Source: CAYZJD01 sp964478455
Lineage (GTDB): Bacteria > Acidobacteriota > Terriglobia > Bryobacterales > Bryobacteraceae
DNA: 20,172 nucleotides
Assembly (NCBI GenBank): GCA_964478455.1
Contig: CAYZJD010000035.1
Span: forward strand, 1-20,172
Reading direction: 5' to 3'
The translations under genes and the position numbers were made by a program. Shown piece by piece: positions 14,788-20,172 of the stretch. Below the pieces are notes generated by a model. It was not told the origin of the DNA. It worked only from the letters and a program-made list of their open reading frames with translations, and made no database searches. The first letter of the stretch is position 1, and each line of letters begins with the position of its first letter.

Positions 14788-15792
14788 TCATACCAGCCCC
14801 GCATCGCGCAGGAACTGGGCGGCCGTCTCCGGCGGCGTGGGGTTGATGTAGAAGCCGGTCCCCCATTCGAAGCCGGCGACGCGCGTCAGCTTGGGGATGA
14901 TTTCGATGTGCCAGTGGTAGTGCGCCATCGAGCCTTCCTGGATGGGTGCGCTATGAATCATCAGGTTGTAGGCCGGTTTCTCCAGCACCTTGTCGATCTT
15001 GCGCATTACCGCCCGCAGCACCCAGGCCAGGTTCTGGATCGCGGGGGGATCGGCCAGCTCAAAGTGCGAGTGGTGCCGCCGGGGCAGGATCCAGGTCTCG
15101 AACGGGAAGCGCGAGGCGTACGGAGCAAAGGCCAGGTGGTGGTCGGTCTCGAGCAGCGACCTCGCACCGGTCTCCGTCTCCTGCCGGGCGATGTCGCAGA
15201 AGATGCAGCGTTCCTTGAAGTCGAAGTAGCGCTTGGCGCCGTCCAGTTCCTCCCGCACTCGCTTCGGCACCACCGGCAGCGCGATGAGCTGCGAGTGGCA
15301 GTGCTCGAGATTGGAGCCGGCCGACTCCCCGTGATTCTTGAAGATCAGGATGTAGTTGAGGCGGATGTCTTTCTTCAGGTCGAGAATGCGGTCCCGGAAG
15401 GCCCAGAGCACCTGCTCGATCTGCTTCTCGCTCAACTGGCCGAGCGTGGCGGTGTGCTCCGGCGCCTCGATGACGACCTCATGGGCGCCGACGCCGTTCA
15501 TCTTGTCATAGAGCCCCTCGCCGTGCCGGCTCAGTTCGCCTTCCACGCGAAGGACGGGGAACTTGTTCGGGATGACCCGCAGCGTCCAGCCGGGCTGGTT
15601 CCTGGCGCCGCCCTCCGGACGGTAGGCGAGGATTTCGGGCGGGGTCTTCTGCTCGTTGCCGGGGCAGAAGGGGCAAATGCGGCCGCCCTTGAGCTCGACG
15701 CTTTCGCGGATGAAATCGGCGGGTCTCATCGCACGGTCGGTGGCGATGATCACCCACCGGCCCGTAATCGGGTCCTTGCGCAGTTCAGGCAA
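14788..15792 (-). CDS. galT: Galactose-1-phosphate uridylyltransferase (GalT)
   Basis: GalT exchanges UMP between UDP-glucose and galactose 1-phosphate in the cytosolic Leloir pathway. From TTG 15792 the protein has 334 residues. It shows the opening PELRKDPITGRWVIIAT, a zinc pair C40/C43 (CPFC), H113, and the active-site HCHSQ with H164 as zinc ligand, H166 as nucleophile and Q168, the same numbers as in E. coli. A second CxxC (C196/C199) and the late HWHIEIIPK motif complete the family pattern. A TTG six nt upstream (15798) is in frame but only 2 nt from AAGGAG; TTG 15792 is 8 nt away and matches the usual family N-terminus. No other Leloir gene is in the window. The middle residue of HxH is Cys, not the Pro of E. 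coli. Confidence 0.9.
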   Translation of the reverse strand: MPELRKDPITGRWVIIATDRAMRPADFIRESVELKGGRICPFCPGNEQKTPPEILAYRPEGGARNQPGWTLRVIPNKFPVLRVEGELSRHGEGLYDKMNGVGAHEVVIEAPEHTATLGQLSEKQIEQVLWAFRDRILDLKKDIRLNYILIFKNHGESAGSNLEHCHSQLIALPVVPKRVREELDGAKRYFDFKERCIFCDIARQETETGARSLLETDHHLAFAPYASRFPFETWILPRRHHSHFELADPPAIQNLAWVLRAVMRKIDKVLEKPAYNLMIHSAPIQEGSMAHYHWHIEIIPKLTRVAGFEWGTGFYINPTPPETAAQFLRDAGLV

Positions 15793-15800
15793 ATGCAATG

Positions 15801-15806
15801 CTCCTT
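15801..15806 (-). promoter_or_regulatory. Ribosome binding site that favours the downstream TTG of galT
   Basis: AAGGAG on the minus strand lies 8 nt before TTG 15792 but only 2 nt before TTG 15798, so the downstream TTG is the better start. Confidence 0.7.
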
Positions 15807-15835
15807 GGAAGCAGCTTCAGCGGCAACGCCGTATT

Positions 15836-16273
15836 TTAGTACAGCGCGTGGCCAGGGCGAAACGCATCCTGGATGTGGCTCACCCTCGGGGCCGCGCTCA
15901 GCACGACGTTCACCACGTCAAAGCGAACGCGGTCCCATGGCACTCCCGCGCGGCGCGTGTAGTCCCGCGCGGCGGCGGCGAGCGCCTCCCGCTTGTCGCT
16001 GTCGATGGCCCGGTCCGGCGCGCCGTACTCCTCGGTGGCCCGCGTTTTCACTTCGACGAAGACCAGCGTGTCGCGGTCCCAGGCGACGAGATCGATTTCC
16101 CCATGACCGCTGGGAGGGCGATAGTTGCGCGCGACCACGGTCATGCCCTGGCGGCGGAGCAGACGGTGTGCCAGGTCCTCGCCACGGCGGCCGGAGGCGA
16201 GATCCGGCGCGATGCGCTGGCGGCGCAGGTAGTCACGCAGGCGGTCGCAGGCGATCAACGGAAGCCTGGTCAT
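15836..16273 (-). CDS. YraN/UPF0102 family nuclease-like protein
   Basis: The 145-residue product has the UPF0102 pattern: GRRGEDLA (28-35), then GEIDLVA (58-64) and VFVEVKTR (71-78), which together form the Asp/Glu-x-Lys nuclease core (E59, D61, E74, K76) of the PD-(D/E)xK fold. The biological role of YraN is not settled; it has been linked to DNA recombination and Holliday junctions by fold. The N-terminal extension of about 25 residues is longer than usual, but no nearer start exists. The ATG lies inside the end of the methyltransferase gene, a 41-nt overlap in another frame. No ribosome site is visible, so translation may depend on the upstream gene. Confidence 0.87.
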   Translation of the reverse strand: MTRLPLIACDRLRDYLRRQRIAPDLASGRRGEDLAHRLLRRQGMTVVARNYRPPSGHGEIDLVAWDRDTLVFVEVKTRATEEYGAPDRAIDSDKREALAAAARDYTRRAGVPWDRVRFDVVNVVLSAAPRVSHIQDAFRPGHALY

Positions 16274-16805
16274 GGTGCGGCGAGGGCTTTTCGAACTCGA
16301 ATTCCATCACCTTGCCGCGAACGACGAAGCACAGGTAGTACTCCCAGAAGCGCCGGAAGCGCGGGAAGCGGTTCACCAGGAACTCGAAGCCGAGCCATCG
16401 CCACAAAGCTAGTAGCCGCACGCGGACGGAAATCTCACGAAGCCGCGCATCGCTGTAATAGCCGAACCCGCCGTGGCGCTCGCCGAAGTAGCGGAACGAG
16501 AAGCTGTTGAGGTGCCAGCGGTGGCTGGGGTCGCAGAAGGAACTGAAGTCGGTGTAGTGCGGCGTCACCAGAAAGATGCGGCCGCCGGGACGAAGCAGGC
16601 GGTGGAACTCTTCCATGGCACCGATGACGTCGGCAACGTGCTCGATCACGTGAACGGCGCGGATCTGGTCGAAGACGCCGCCGGCAAACGGGTACGGCGC
16701 CCGGTCGATGTCGCAGAGTACGTCGGCGCGGCTCCGCGGGTTGCGGTCGATGCCGATCGCACCCGGATGTTTGTTGATGCCGCAGCCAACGTCGAGAACG
16801 AGCAT
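16233..16805 (-). CDS. Class I SAM-dependent methyltransferase (Methyltransf_11-like)
   Basis: The 190-residue protein begins directly with the SAM-binding motif I, LVLDVGCG (2-9). The acidic ribose-binding residue is D20 in IGIDRNP, then DIDRAPYPF (32-40), motif VIEHV (53-57) and LRPGGRIFLVTPHY (71-84) follow in the Methyltransf_11 order. A basic and aromatic C-terminal part (130-170) may contact substrate. The target is unknown. ATG 16805 is preferred: the frame is open to a TTG at 16931, but the added 42 residues are proline-rich, unlike the family, and overlap the M56 gene. No ribosome site is seen. Its last 41 nt overlap yraN in a different frame, so the two are probably co-transcribed. 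Confidence 0.82.
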   Translation of the reverse strand: MLVLDVGCGINKHPGAIGIDRNPRSRADVLCDIDRAPYPFAGGVFDQIRAVHVIEHVADVIGAMEEFHRLLRPGGRIFLVTPHYTDFSSFCDPSHRWHLNSFSFRYFGERHGGFGYYSDARLREISVRVRLLALWRWLGFEFLVNRFPRFRRFWEYYLCFVVRGKVMEFEFEKPSPHHDQASVDRLRPPA

Positions 16806-16878
16806 GGCAGGTGACGCGCGGCCCGTGGCCCATGGCCCCAAGCCGGACGCAGCCCTCCAGTGTACCGGCAACGGGGCC

Positions 16879-16906
16879 AGCCGGGGTTTGGGCGACGGCC
16901 CCGGCT
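16879..16906 (-). terminator. 8-bp stem-loop at the end of the M56 peptidase gene
   Basis: AGCCGGGG (16879-16886) and CCCCGGCT (16899-16906) are perfect complements around a 12-nt loop, reaching into the stop codon. No T-run follows on the minus strand, so this could pause or process RNA rather than terminate it. The remaining gap to the methyltransferase (16806-16878) shows nothing recognisable. Confidence 0.35.
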
Positions 16907-18246
16907 CAGCGCTGGCCAGGACCCCGGACAAGGCGGCCGTGCTCGAACCGAAAGACGACGTTCATGCCCAAGCCTTCGAGGTAAGGGTAGCGCCAGATTT
17001 CGAGCTCGTCCCGGGGATGCGACTCGATCTCGTCCGGCGGACCGTAAAGGATGTACACCCGGCCGCGATCGGTCCGCCAGCCGGGCTGCCGACCACGGGC
17101 CCATAGGCTGTCTGAGTAAGCAATGCGGCGGTAGTGCTCCTTTTTGAACTCGTTCTCATCAGTGCCGGGAGTCGGGTCGCGACGCTTCCAGAATCGCTCG
17201 ATGAACCGCTCGCGGTCCTCGTTCGTTCGGAGGCTCTGGAAATCCCTCCGCTCCTCCGGGGTAATGATGTAGACGACGTCCTCGTCCAGCCACTTGTTGT
17301 ACGGGGCGGGCGCGGCGTCGTCCTGTCGGGGAGCCAACGCAGACGCCAGCCCCGCGGCAAGAAGCAGAACGAACGGAAGCAGCGACCCCTGGCGGCCAGG
17401 CGAGGCGATCATACGTTCCACACGTTGCTTCAGCCCGGCGCCGCTGGCGGCGGGCGCGAACACCCGCGCCCTCTCGACCTCGAGCAGGGCCTCGACATAG
17501 ACGCGACGGCCACCGAGGACTGCAACGACGCGATCGTCGCAGCAGCACTCGCGCTCGCTCCGCATGATGCTCGACACCCACCAAACGGCCGGATGGTAGA
17601 ACAGCAGGGATTCGACCAGGCCTTGCAGCAGGTTGAGCAGGTAGTCGTACCGGGCGACATGGGCGAGTTCGTGGGCGATCAGGGCTTCGACGTGCGCGGG
17701 CGGGAGGCTGGTGAGCGCCGAGGCTGGCAACAGGACGTACGGCTTGAGCCAGCCCACAACCGCCGGCACGCGCACGCGGGCGGACTCAAGGAAGCGCACC
17801 GGGCGGCTGACTCCGAGCCGCCGCGCAAGCAACGACCAACGATCCTGAATCGGAGTGCAGCCCGTACGCGTCAACCGCAGCGCGCCGAGCCAGGCGACCA
17901 TCAGGCGCAGGGAGCAGAGAGTTGCACCCACCAGCCAAGCGACCGGCACCCACTGGACCCACCAGGCGACATCGCCGCCAGCGCTCTCATCTGCTGGAAC
18001 GACGAACCCGGCTGGGGGCGGCAGTGGAATCGTGGGCTTCGGGCCGGTGGCGGGAGGGGACTGATCGAGGACAAGGAAGGTAACAAGAGGCGAAACGGCC
18101 ATGGCGAGCAAGGTCAAGCTCGCCAGAGCGTAGCGCAGCCGTGCGGGCCTGGGACCGGCGGCCCAGAGCGCGACGGCGAGGAACGAAGCGAGCAGCGCGC
18201 CCTGCCAGAAGAAATGCAGGAGCGTCCGGGCAAGCACTTCATTCAT
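16906..18246 (-). CDS. BlaR1-like M56 membrane metallopeptidase fused to a GWxTD domain
   Basis: The 446-residue protein starts with two hydrophobic segments (about 8-30 and 40-60), a proline-rich loop, a further membrane segment (about 95-122), and an M56 peptidase domain with the zinc motif HELAH (192-196) and the downstream acidic/cysteine motif ERECCCDD (231-238). A last membrane segment (about 288-305) leads to a C-terminal domain carrying GWRTDRGRVYILYGPPDEIE (389-408), the GWxTD signature, instead of a penicillin-binding sensor. M56 proteins of the BlaR1/MecR1 type cleave or trigger loss of a BlaI repressor, encoded here 2 nt upstream. Lacking the transpeptidase-like sensor, this one probably senses something other than beta-lactams. 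A strong ribosome site lies within the end of blaI. Confidence 0.88.
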   Translation of the reverse strand: MNEVLARTLLHFFWQGALLASFLAVALWAAGPRPARLRYALASLTLLAMAVSPLVTFLVLDQSPPATGPKPTIPLPPPAGFVVPADESAGGDVAWWVQWVPVAWLVGATLCSLRLMVAWLGALRLTRTGCTPIQDRWSLLARRLGVSRPVRFLESARVRVPAVVGWLKPYVLLPASALTSLPPAHVEALIAHELAHVARYDYLLNLLQGLVESLLFYHPAVWWVSSIMRSERECCCDDRVVAVLGGRRVYVEALLEVERARVFAPAASGAGLKQRVERMIASPGRQGSLLPFVLLLAAGLASALAPRQDDAAPAPYNKWLDEDVVYIITPEERRDFQSLRTNEDRERFIERFWKRRDPTPGTDENEFKKEHYRRIAYSDSLWARGRQPGWRTDRGRVYILYGPPDEIESHPRDELEIWRYPYLEGLGMNVVFRFEHGRLVRGPGQR

Positions 18247-18248
18247 GC

Positions 18249-18638
18249 CTATCCTCCTCCTCCTTCATAGCGGTCGAGCATGCGGCGGATCTCGGCGATT
18301 TCCTCTTTGCTCGCCCTCCTGGTCGCCAGGGCCTGTTGCACGAGCAGCGAGGCGGAGCCGGAAAAGACGCGGTCGAGGAGGTCGCGGACGAGGCGGGTCT
18401 GTGCCCGGCGGCGCGCCAGGCGCGGGCGATAGACGTGGGCGCGGCTGGACTCGTCGCGCTCGACGAGGCCTTTGTCCGCCATGATCTGCATCAGCTTGAG
18501 CACGGTAGTGTAGCCGCGGCTGCCGAGACGCTCGTGTACCTGGCGGACGGTTTGCGGGCCGTGGCGCCAGAGCACCTGGAGAATCTCGAGCTCGGCGGCG
18601 GTTGGCTTGGGCAGCCGGGTCGTAGCGGGGCGAGCCAT
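18249..18638 (-). CDS. BlaI/MecI-family transcriptional repressor
   Basis: The 129-residue protein has the BlaI/MecI layout: an N-terminal winged helix-turn-helix (about 10-72) with LTAAELEIL-type opening seen here as PTAAELEILQVLW, recognition region YTTVLKLMQIMADKGLVERD (43-62) and wing AHVYRP. A helical dimerisation part (about 75-125) ends in a run of four glycines. Repressors of this family bind dyad operators as dimers and are inactivated when the partner M56 protease is activated. The cognate M56 gene follows directly, and two matching dyads cover the promoter just upstream, so autoregulation of the pair is very likely. ATG 18638 has no ribosome site and lies about 4 nt after the predicted transcription start, so it is probably leaderless. 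Confidence 0.92.
   Translation of the reverse strand: MARPATTRLPKPTAAELEILQVLWRHGPQTVRQVHERLGSRGYTTVLKLMQIMADKGLVERDESSRAHVYRPRLARRRAQTRLVRDLLDRVFSGSASLLVQQALATRRASKEEIAEIRRMLDRYEGGGG
18252..18265 (-). promoter_or_regulatory. Ribosome binding site of the M56 gene, inside the repressor's last codons
   Basis: On the minus strand these bases read AAGGAGGAGGAGGA, repeated Shine-Dalgarno units that also encode the closing Glu-Gly-Gly-Gly-Gly of the repressor. The peptidase ATG (18246) follows 5 nt later. This ties the two genes by translation. Confidence 0.85.
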
Positions 18639-18648
18639 CGACCCGAGT

Positions 18649-18675
18649 TTATTACGAAAGTCTTCGTATTGTCAA
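18649..18675 (-). promoter_or_regulatory. Promoter of the repressor/M56 operon
   Basis: On the minus strand TTGACA (18675-18670) is a perfect -35. TAATAA (18654-18649) is a four-of-six -10 at a slightly short 15-nt spacing. Transcription would start near 18642, about 4 nt before the ATG. Confidence 0.65.
18653..18668. promoter_or_regulatory. Repressor operator 1 (perfect dyad)
   Basis: TACGAA (18653-18658), four bases, TTCGTA (18663-18668): a perfect 6-bp dyad lying between the -35 and -10 boxes. Its placement and its similarity to the second site make it a BlaI-type operator. Confidence 0.8.
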
Positions 18676-18689
18676 CGAAATTGTTCGTA
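18674..18689. promoter_or_regulatory. Repressor operator 2 (near-perfect dyad)
   Basis: AACGAA (18674-18679), four bases, TTCGTA (18684-18689): five of six positions pair and the half-site equals that of operator 1. The centres are 21 bp apart, two helical turns, so two dimers would sit on the same DNA face. It overlaps the -35 box. Confidence 0.75.
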
Positions 18690-18718
18690 GACGCTGGTGC
18701 GGGCCGCACCCGGCGGCA

Positions 18719-18732
18719 GCGACACTCCGGCC
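18719..18732. repeat. 14-bp direct repeat, left copy beside the toxin-antitoxin module
   Basis: GCGACACTCCGGCC occurs here and again at 19312-19325. The two copies bracket the toxin-antitoxin genes. Confidence 0.7.
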
Positions 18733-18740
18733 CTGGCATG

Positions 18741-18746
18741 TAATAA
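18741..18746 (+). promoter_or_regulatory. -10-like box of the toxin-antitoxin operon
   Basis: TAATAA, preceded by TG as part of TGTAATAAT, lies 7 nt before the antitoxin ATG at 18754. No clear -35 or ribosome site is seen, so transcription may start at or near the ATG. Confidence 0.4.
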
Positions 18747-18753
18747 TGAAGAC

Positions 18754-18987
18754 ATGTCCCGGGATGCCGCTGAATTGCTGAAGCACGCCCTCGAGCTTCC
18801 ACCCGAGGCGCGGGCAGCCTTGGCCGACTCTCTTCTGGATAGTCTGGACGCCGAAGTGGATGAGGATGCGGAGGAAGCGTGGCGAGAAGAGATCTGGCGC
18901 CGTCTTCGGGACATTGACAGCGGAGCCGTTGAGCTTATTGCCTGGCCAGATGCAAGGCGGCGTCTCATGGCACGGTTTCAGCGGTGA
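18754..18987 (+). CDS. Antitoxin, addiction module protein (TIGR02574-like)
   Basis: The 77-residue acidic protein matches the 'putative addiction module component' family. It shows LLKHALELPPEARAALADSLLDSL (9-32) in the N-terminal helical part, then an acidic linker (DAEVDEDAEEAWREEI) and a C-terminal IDSGAVELIAWPDARRRL, typical of these antitoxins with the E(R)(R)xxxxxxGxxxxxxWxxx(R/K) ending. It should bind and neutralise the toxin encoded next and repress the shared promoter. ATG 18754 is used because the family starts just before SRDAAELL. Its stop overlaps the toxin start as GTGA. Confidence 0.88.
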   Translation: MSRDAAELLKHALELPPEARAALADSLLDSLDAEVDEDAEEAWREEIWRRLRDIDSGAVELIAWPDARRRLMARFQR

Positions 18988-19286
18988 CTCCAGAGCCGCT
19001 GGCGGTCCATCCGGCCGCGCTGGCGGAGCTTGAAGCCGCGACTGAATGGTATCGGGCACGAAGCGAACGCGCCTTCGAGGGATTCCTGAAGGAGATCGAC
19101 AAGACGATCGAGCAAATCGCGCGGGATCCGAGTAGGTTCGCTCCGTTCGACTTCGGTACAAGGCGAGCTCTGTTGCGCCGTTTCCCTTATGTGATCGTGT
19201 TCCGTCAAACCCCCAGCCAACTGGAGATCGTCGCGGTAGCGCACGGGCGACGCAGGCCTGGATACTGGCGAGAGCGCACACGATAG
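18984..19286 (+). CDS. ParE/RelE-family toxin
   Basis: The 100-residue basic protein has the ParE/RelE-superfamily pattern: HPAALAELEAATEWY (9-23), a middle helix FLKEIDKTIEQIARDP (34-49), then RRALLRRFPYVIVFR (60-74) and the ending VAVAHGRRRPGYWRER (83-98). ParE members poison DNA gyrase and RelE members cleave mRNA on ribosomes; the sequence does not decide between these, though the HxxRxPxYW ending is ParE-like. It starts with GTG overlapping the antitoxin stop, fitting tight coupling with antitoxin first. The module seems intact. It is convergent with the aminotransferase gene, separated by 75 nt. Confidence 0.9.
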   Translation: MTPEPLAVHPAALAELEAATEWYRARSERAFEGFLKEIDKTIEQIARDPSRFAPFDFGTRRALLRRFPYVIVFRQTPSQLEIVAVAHGRRRPGYWRERTR

Positions 19287-19311
19287 AGCTTCGACGATAC
19301 TCAGCGGCGCC

Positions 19312-19325
19312 GCGACACTCCGGCC
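19312..19325. repeat. 14-bp direct repeat, right copy beside the toxin-antitoxin module
   Basis: GCGACACTCCGGCC, identical to 18719-18732, lies in the 75-nt gap after the toxin stop. A 10-bp perfect palindrome GCGGCGCCGC (19304-19313) partly overlaps it. No other feature is seen in 19287-19361. Confidence 0.7.
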
Positions 19326-19361
19326 ACGTCACGGTCGCAGCGGGCATCCGGCGGGCAGATG

Positions 19362-20172
19362 CTACGCGCCGCGGGCCACTTGCCGCACGCAGTCCTCGAG
19401 TGTATCCACGGCGAAGTCCGCCTGGTCGCGGTTGATGGTGAGCGGCGGGCACAGGCGGACCGTGTTGGGACCGGCGCCGAGCACAAGCAGGCCGCGCTCG
19501 AAGGCCATCTGGACCACGCGGTCGCGGAGCTCGGGTGCGCGCTCCCGGCTCTGGCGGTCCTTGACGAACTCGATGCCGATCATGAGGCCGAGCCCGCGAA
19601 CATCGCCCACGTTGGGGAACCGCTCGGGCCAGCCGCGGAGGCGGTCCATGATGTGCGCGCCCATGCGGGCGGCGTTCTCCACCAGCTCCTGTTCGAGCAG
19701 TTCGATGGTGGCAAGCGCGGCCTCGACGGCCACGGGATTGCCGCCAAACGTTGAGGCATGGGCGCCGGGCTTCCACTGCATCAGGTCGGCGCGCGCGATG
19801 GTGGCGCCAAGCGGCAGGCCGCTGGCGATGCCCTTGGCCACGGCAATCACGTCCGGGTTCAGATCGAAGTGCTCGGAGGCCCACATCCTGCCGGTGCGGC
19901 CCATGCCGGACTGAACTTCGTCGGCGATAAGCACGATGCCGTGGCGGTCAGCCACGCGGCGCAGCTCATCGAAGAACTTGCGCGGCGGGACGACGTAGCC
20001 GCCCTCACCCTGCACCGGCTCGAGGACAATGGCCGCGACCTCCTCGGCCGGAAGGATCGTCTTCAGAAGCTGGTCCTCGATGATCTTGACGCACTCGACG
20101 GCGCAGGTCTCCGGCTGCTTCTCGTAGGCGCAGCGGTAGCAGTAAGCGTACGGGATGTGCGCCACACCGGAG
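19362..20172 (-). CDS. Class III PLP aminotransferase (GABA/ornithine aminotransferase-like), C-terminal part
   Basis: The frame is open to the right window edge, so the N-terminus is missing and about 269 residues are seen. They contain VLEPVQGEGGYVVPP, the cofactor Asp in LIADEVQSGMGRTG, the PLP lysine in AVAKGIASGLPLGA and the STFGGNPVAVEAAL motif, in class III order and spacing. The first visible part reads HIPYAYCYRC followed by two further cysteines, which resembles the 4-aminobutyrate aminotransferases of archaeal/thermophile type rather than acetylornithine aminotransferase. These transfer an amino group from GABA, ornithine or similar amines to 2-oxoglutarate. The substrate cannot be fixed from this fragment. 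It ends with TAG at 19362-19364. Confidence 0.88.
   Translation of the reverse strand, partial: SGVAHIPYAYCYRCAYEKQPETCAVECVKIIEDQLLKTILPAEEVAAIVLEPVQGEGGYVVPPRKFFDELRRVADRHGIVLIADEVQSGMGRTGRMWASEHFDLNPDVIAVAKGIASGLPLGATIARADLMQWKPGAHASTFGGNPVAVEAALATIELLEQELVENAARMGAHIMDRLRGWPERFPNVGDVRGLGLMIGIEFVKDRQSRERAPELRDRVVQMAFERGLLVLGAGPNTVRLCPPLTINRDQADFAVDTLEDCVRQVARGA

Noticed and set aside
14908..16338. Plus-strand frame antisense to galT and yraN
   Set aside because: Both minus-strand genes carry full catalytic motifs; the plus-strand translation resembles no protein.
16906..18689. Beta-lactam resistance locus
   Set aside because: The repressor/protease pair resembles BlaI/BlaR1, but the penicillin-binding sensor domain is replaced by GWxTD and no beta-lactamase or PBP gene is adjacent.
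18652..19884. 410-codon minus-strand frame across the toxin-antitoxin module
   Set aside because: It runs antisense to the TA genes and out of frame through the aminotransferase. The translation is Arg/Pro/Ala-rich with no domain.

Overview
The window is visibly GC-rich bacterial chromosome, densely coded on both strands, with short intergenic gaps and many stop/start overlaps. The gene style suggests a soil-type Acidobacteriota, perhaps near Bryobacterales/Solibacter: a short DUF1844-like protein, an M56 peptidase fused to a GWxTD domain under a BlaI regulator, secreted glycosidases and CocE-type hydrolases. This placement is inference from gene families; there is no rRNA or marker gene to fix it. 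I saw no tRNA, CRISPR array, prophage or IS transposase.

Left part (1-5162). A leftward DUF1844-like gene, cut by the window edge, diverges from a rightward chain: mazG, a COG3375-like GNAT acyltransferase, an enolase-superfamily OSBS/N-succinylamino-acid racemase, an EamA-type exporter and an MFS transporter. Every junction overlaps (ATGA, a 16-nt overlap, TTGA, ATGA), so the five are probably translated as one coupled unit. The GNAT plus racemase pair resembles the published succinylation/racemisation route for D-amino acids. The transporters suggest export or exchange of a related compound.

Centre (5163-14753). This is a rightward carbohydrate-use cluster: a TIM-barrel sugar isomerase/epimerase, a ROK sugar kinase, a secreted CocE/S15-type hydrolase, a secreted GH3-like enzyme with altered catalytic residues, DeoC aldolase, a pteridine-reductase-like SDR, and a secreted clan-A glycoside hydrolase. 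Three palindromic elements of different strength lie 2-4 nt after stop codons. Two share a GGGGTCAGAC core and two share CGGGGACAG. They look like REP-type repeats. The second may also carry the -35 element of the GH3 gene.

Right part (14754-18700). Leftward genes encode a GalT-type uridylyltransferase, a YraN/UPF0102 nuclease-like protein, a small SAM methyltransferase, and a BlaR1-like M56 peptidase carrying a C-terminal GWxTD domain with its BlaI-type repressor. Two dyad operators sit exactly on the repressor promoter. The peptidase ribosome site is embedded in the last codons of the repressor.

Right edge (18701-20172). A two-gene type II toxin-antitoxin module (TIGR02574-like antitoxin, ParE/RelE-like toxin) is bracketed by 14-bp direct repeats. 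It is followed by a leftward class III aminotransferase cut by the window edge. Several genes have a -10-like hexamer only about 7-12 nt upstream of the start codon, which suggests frequent leaderless or near-leaderless transcription.
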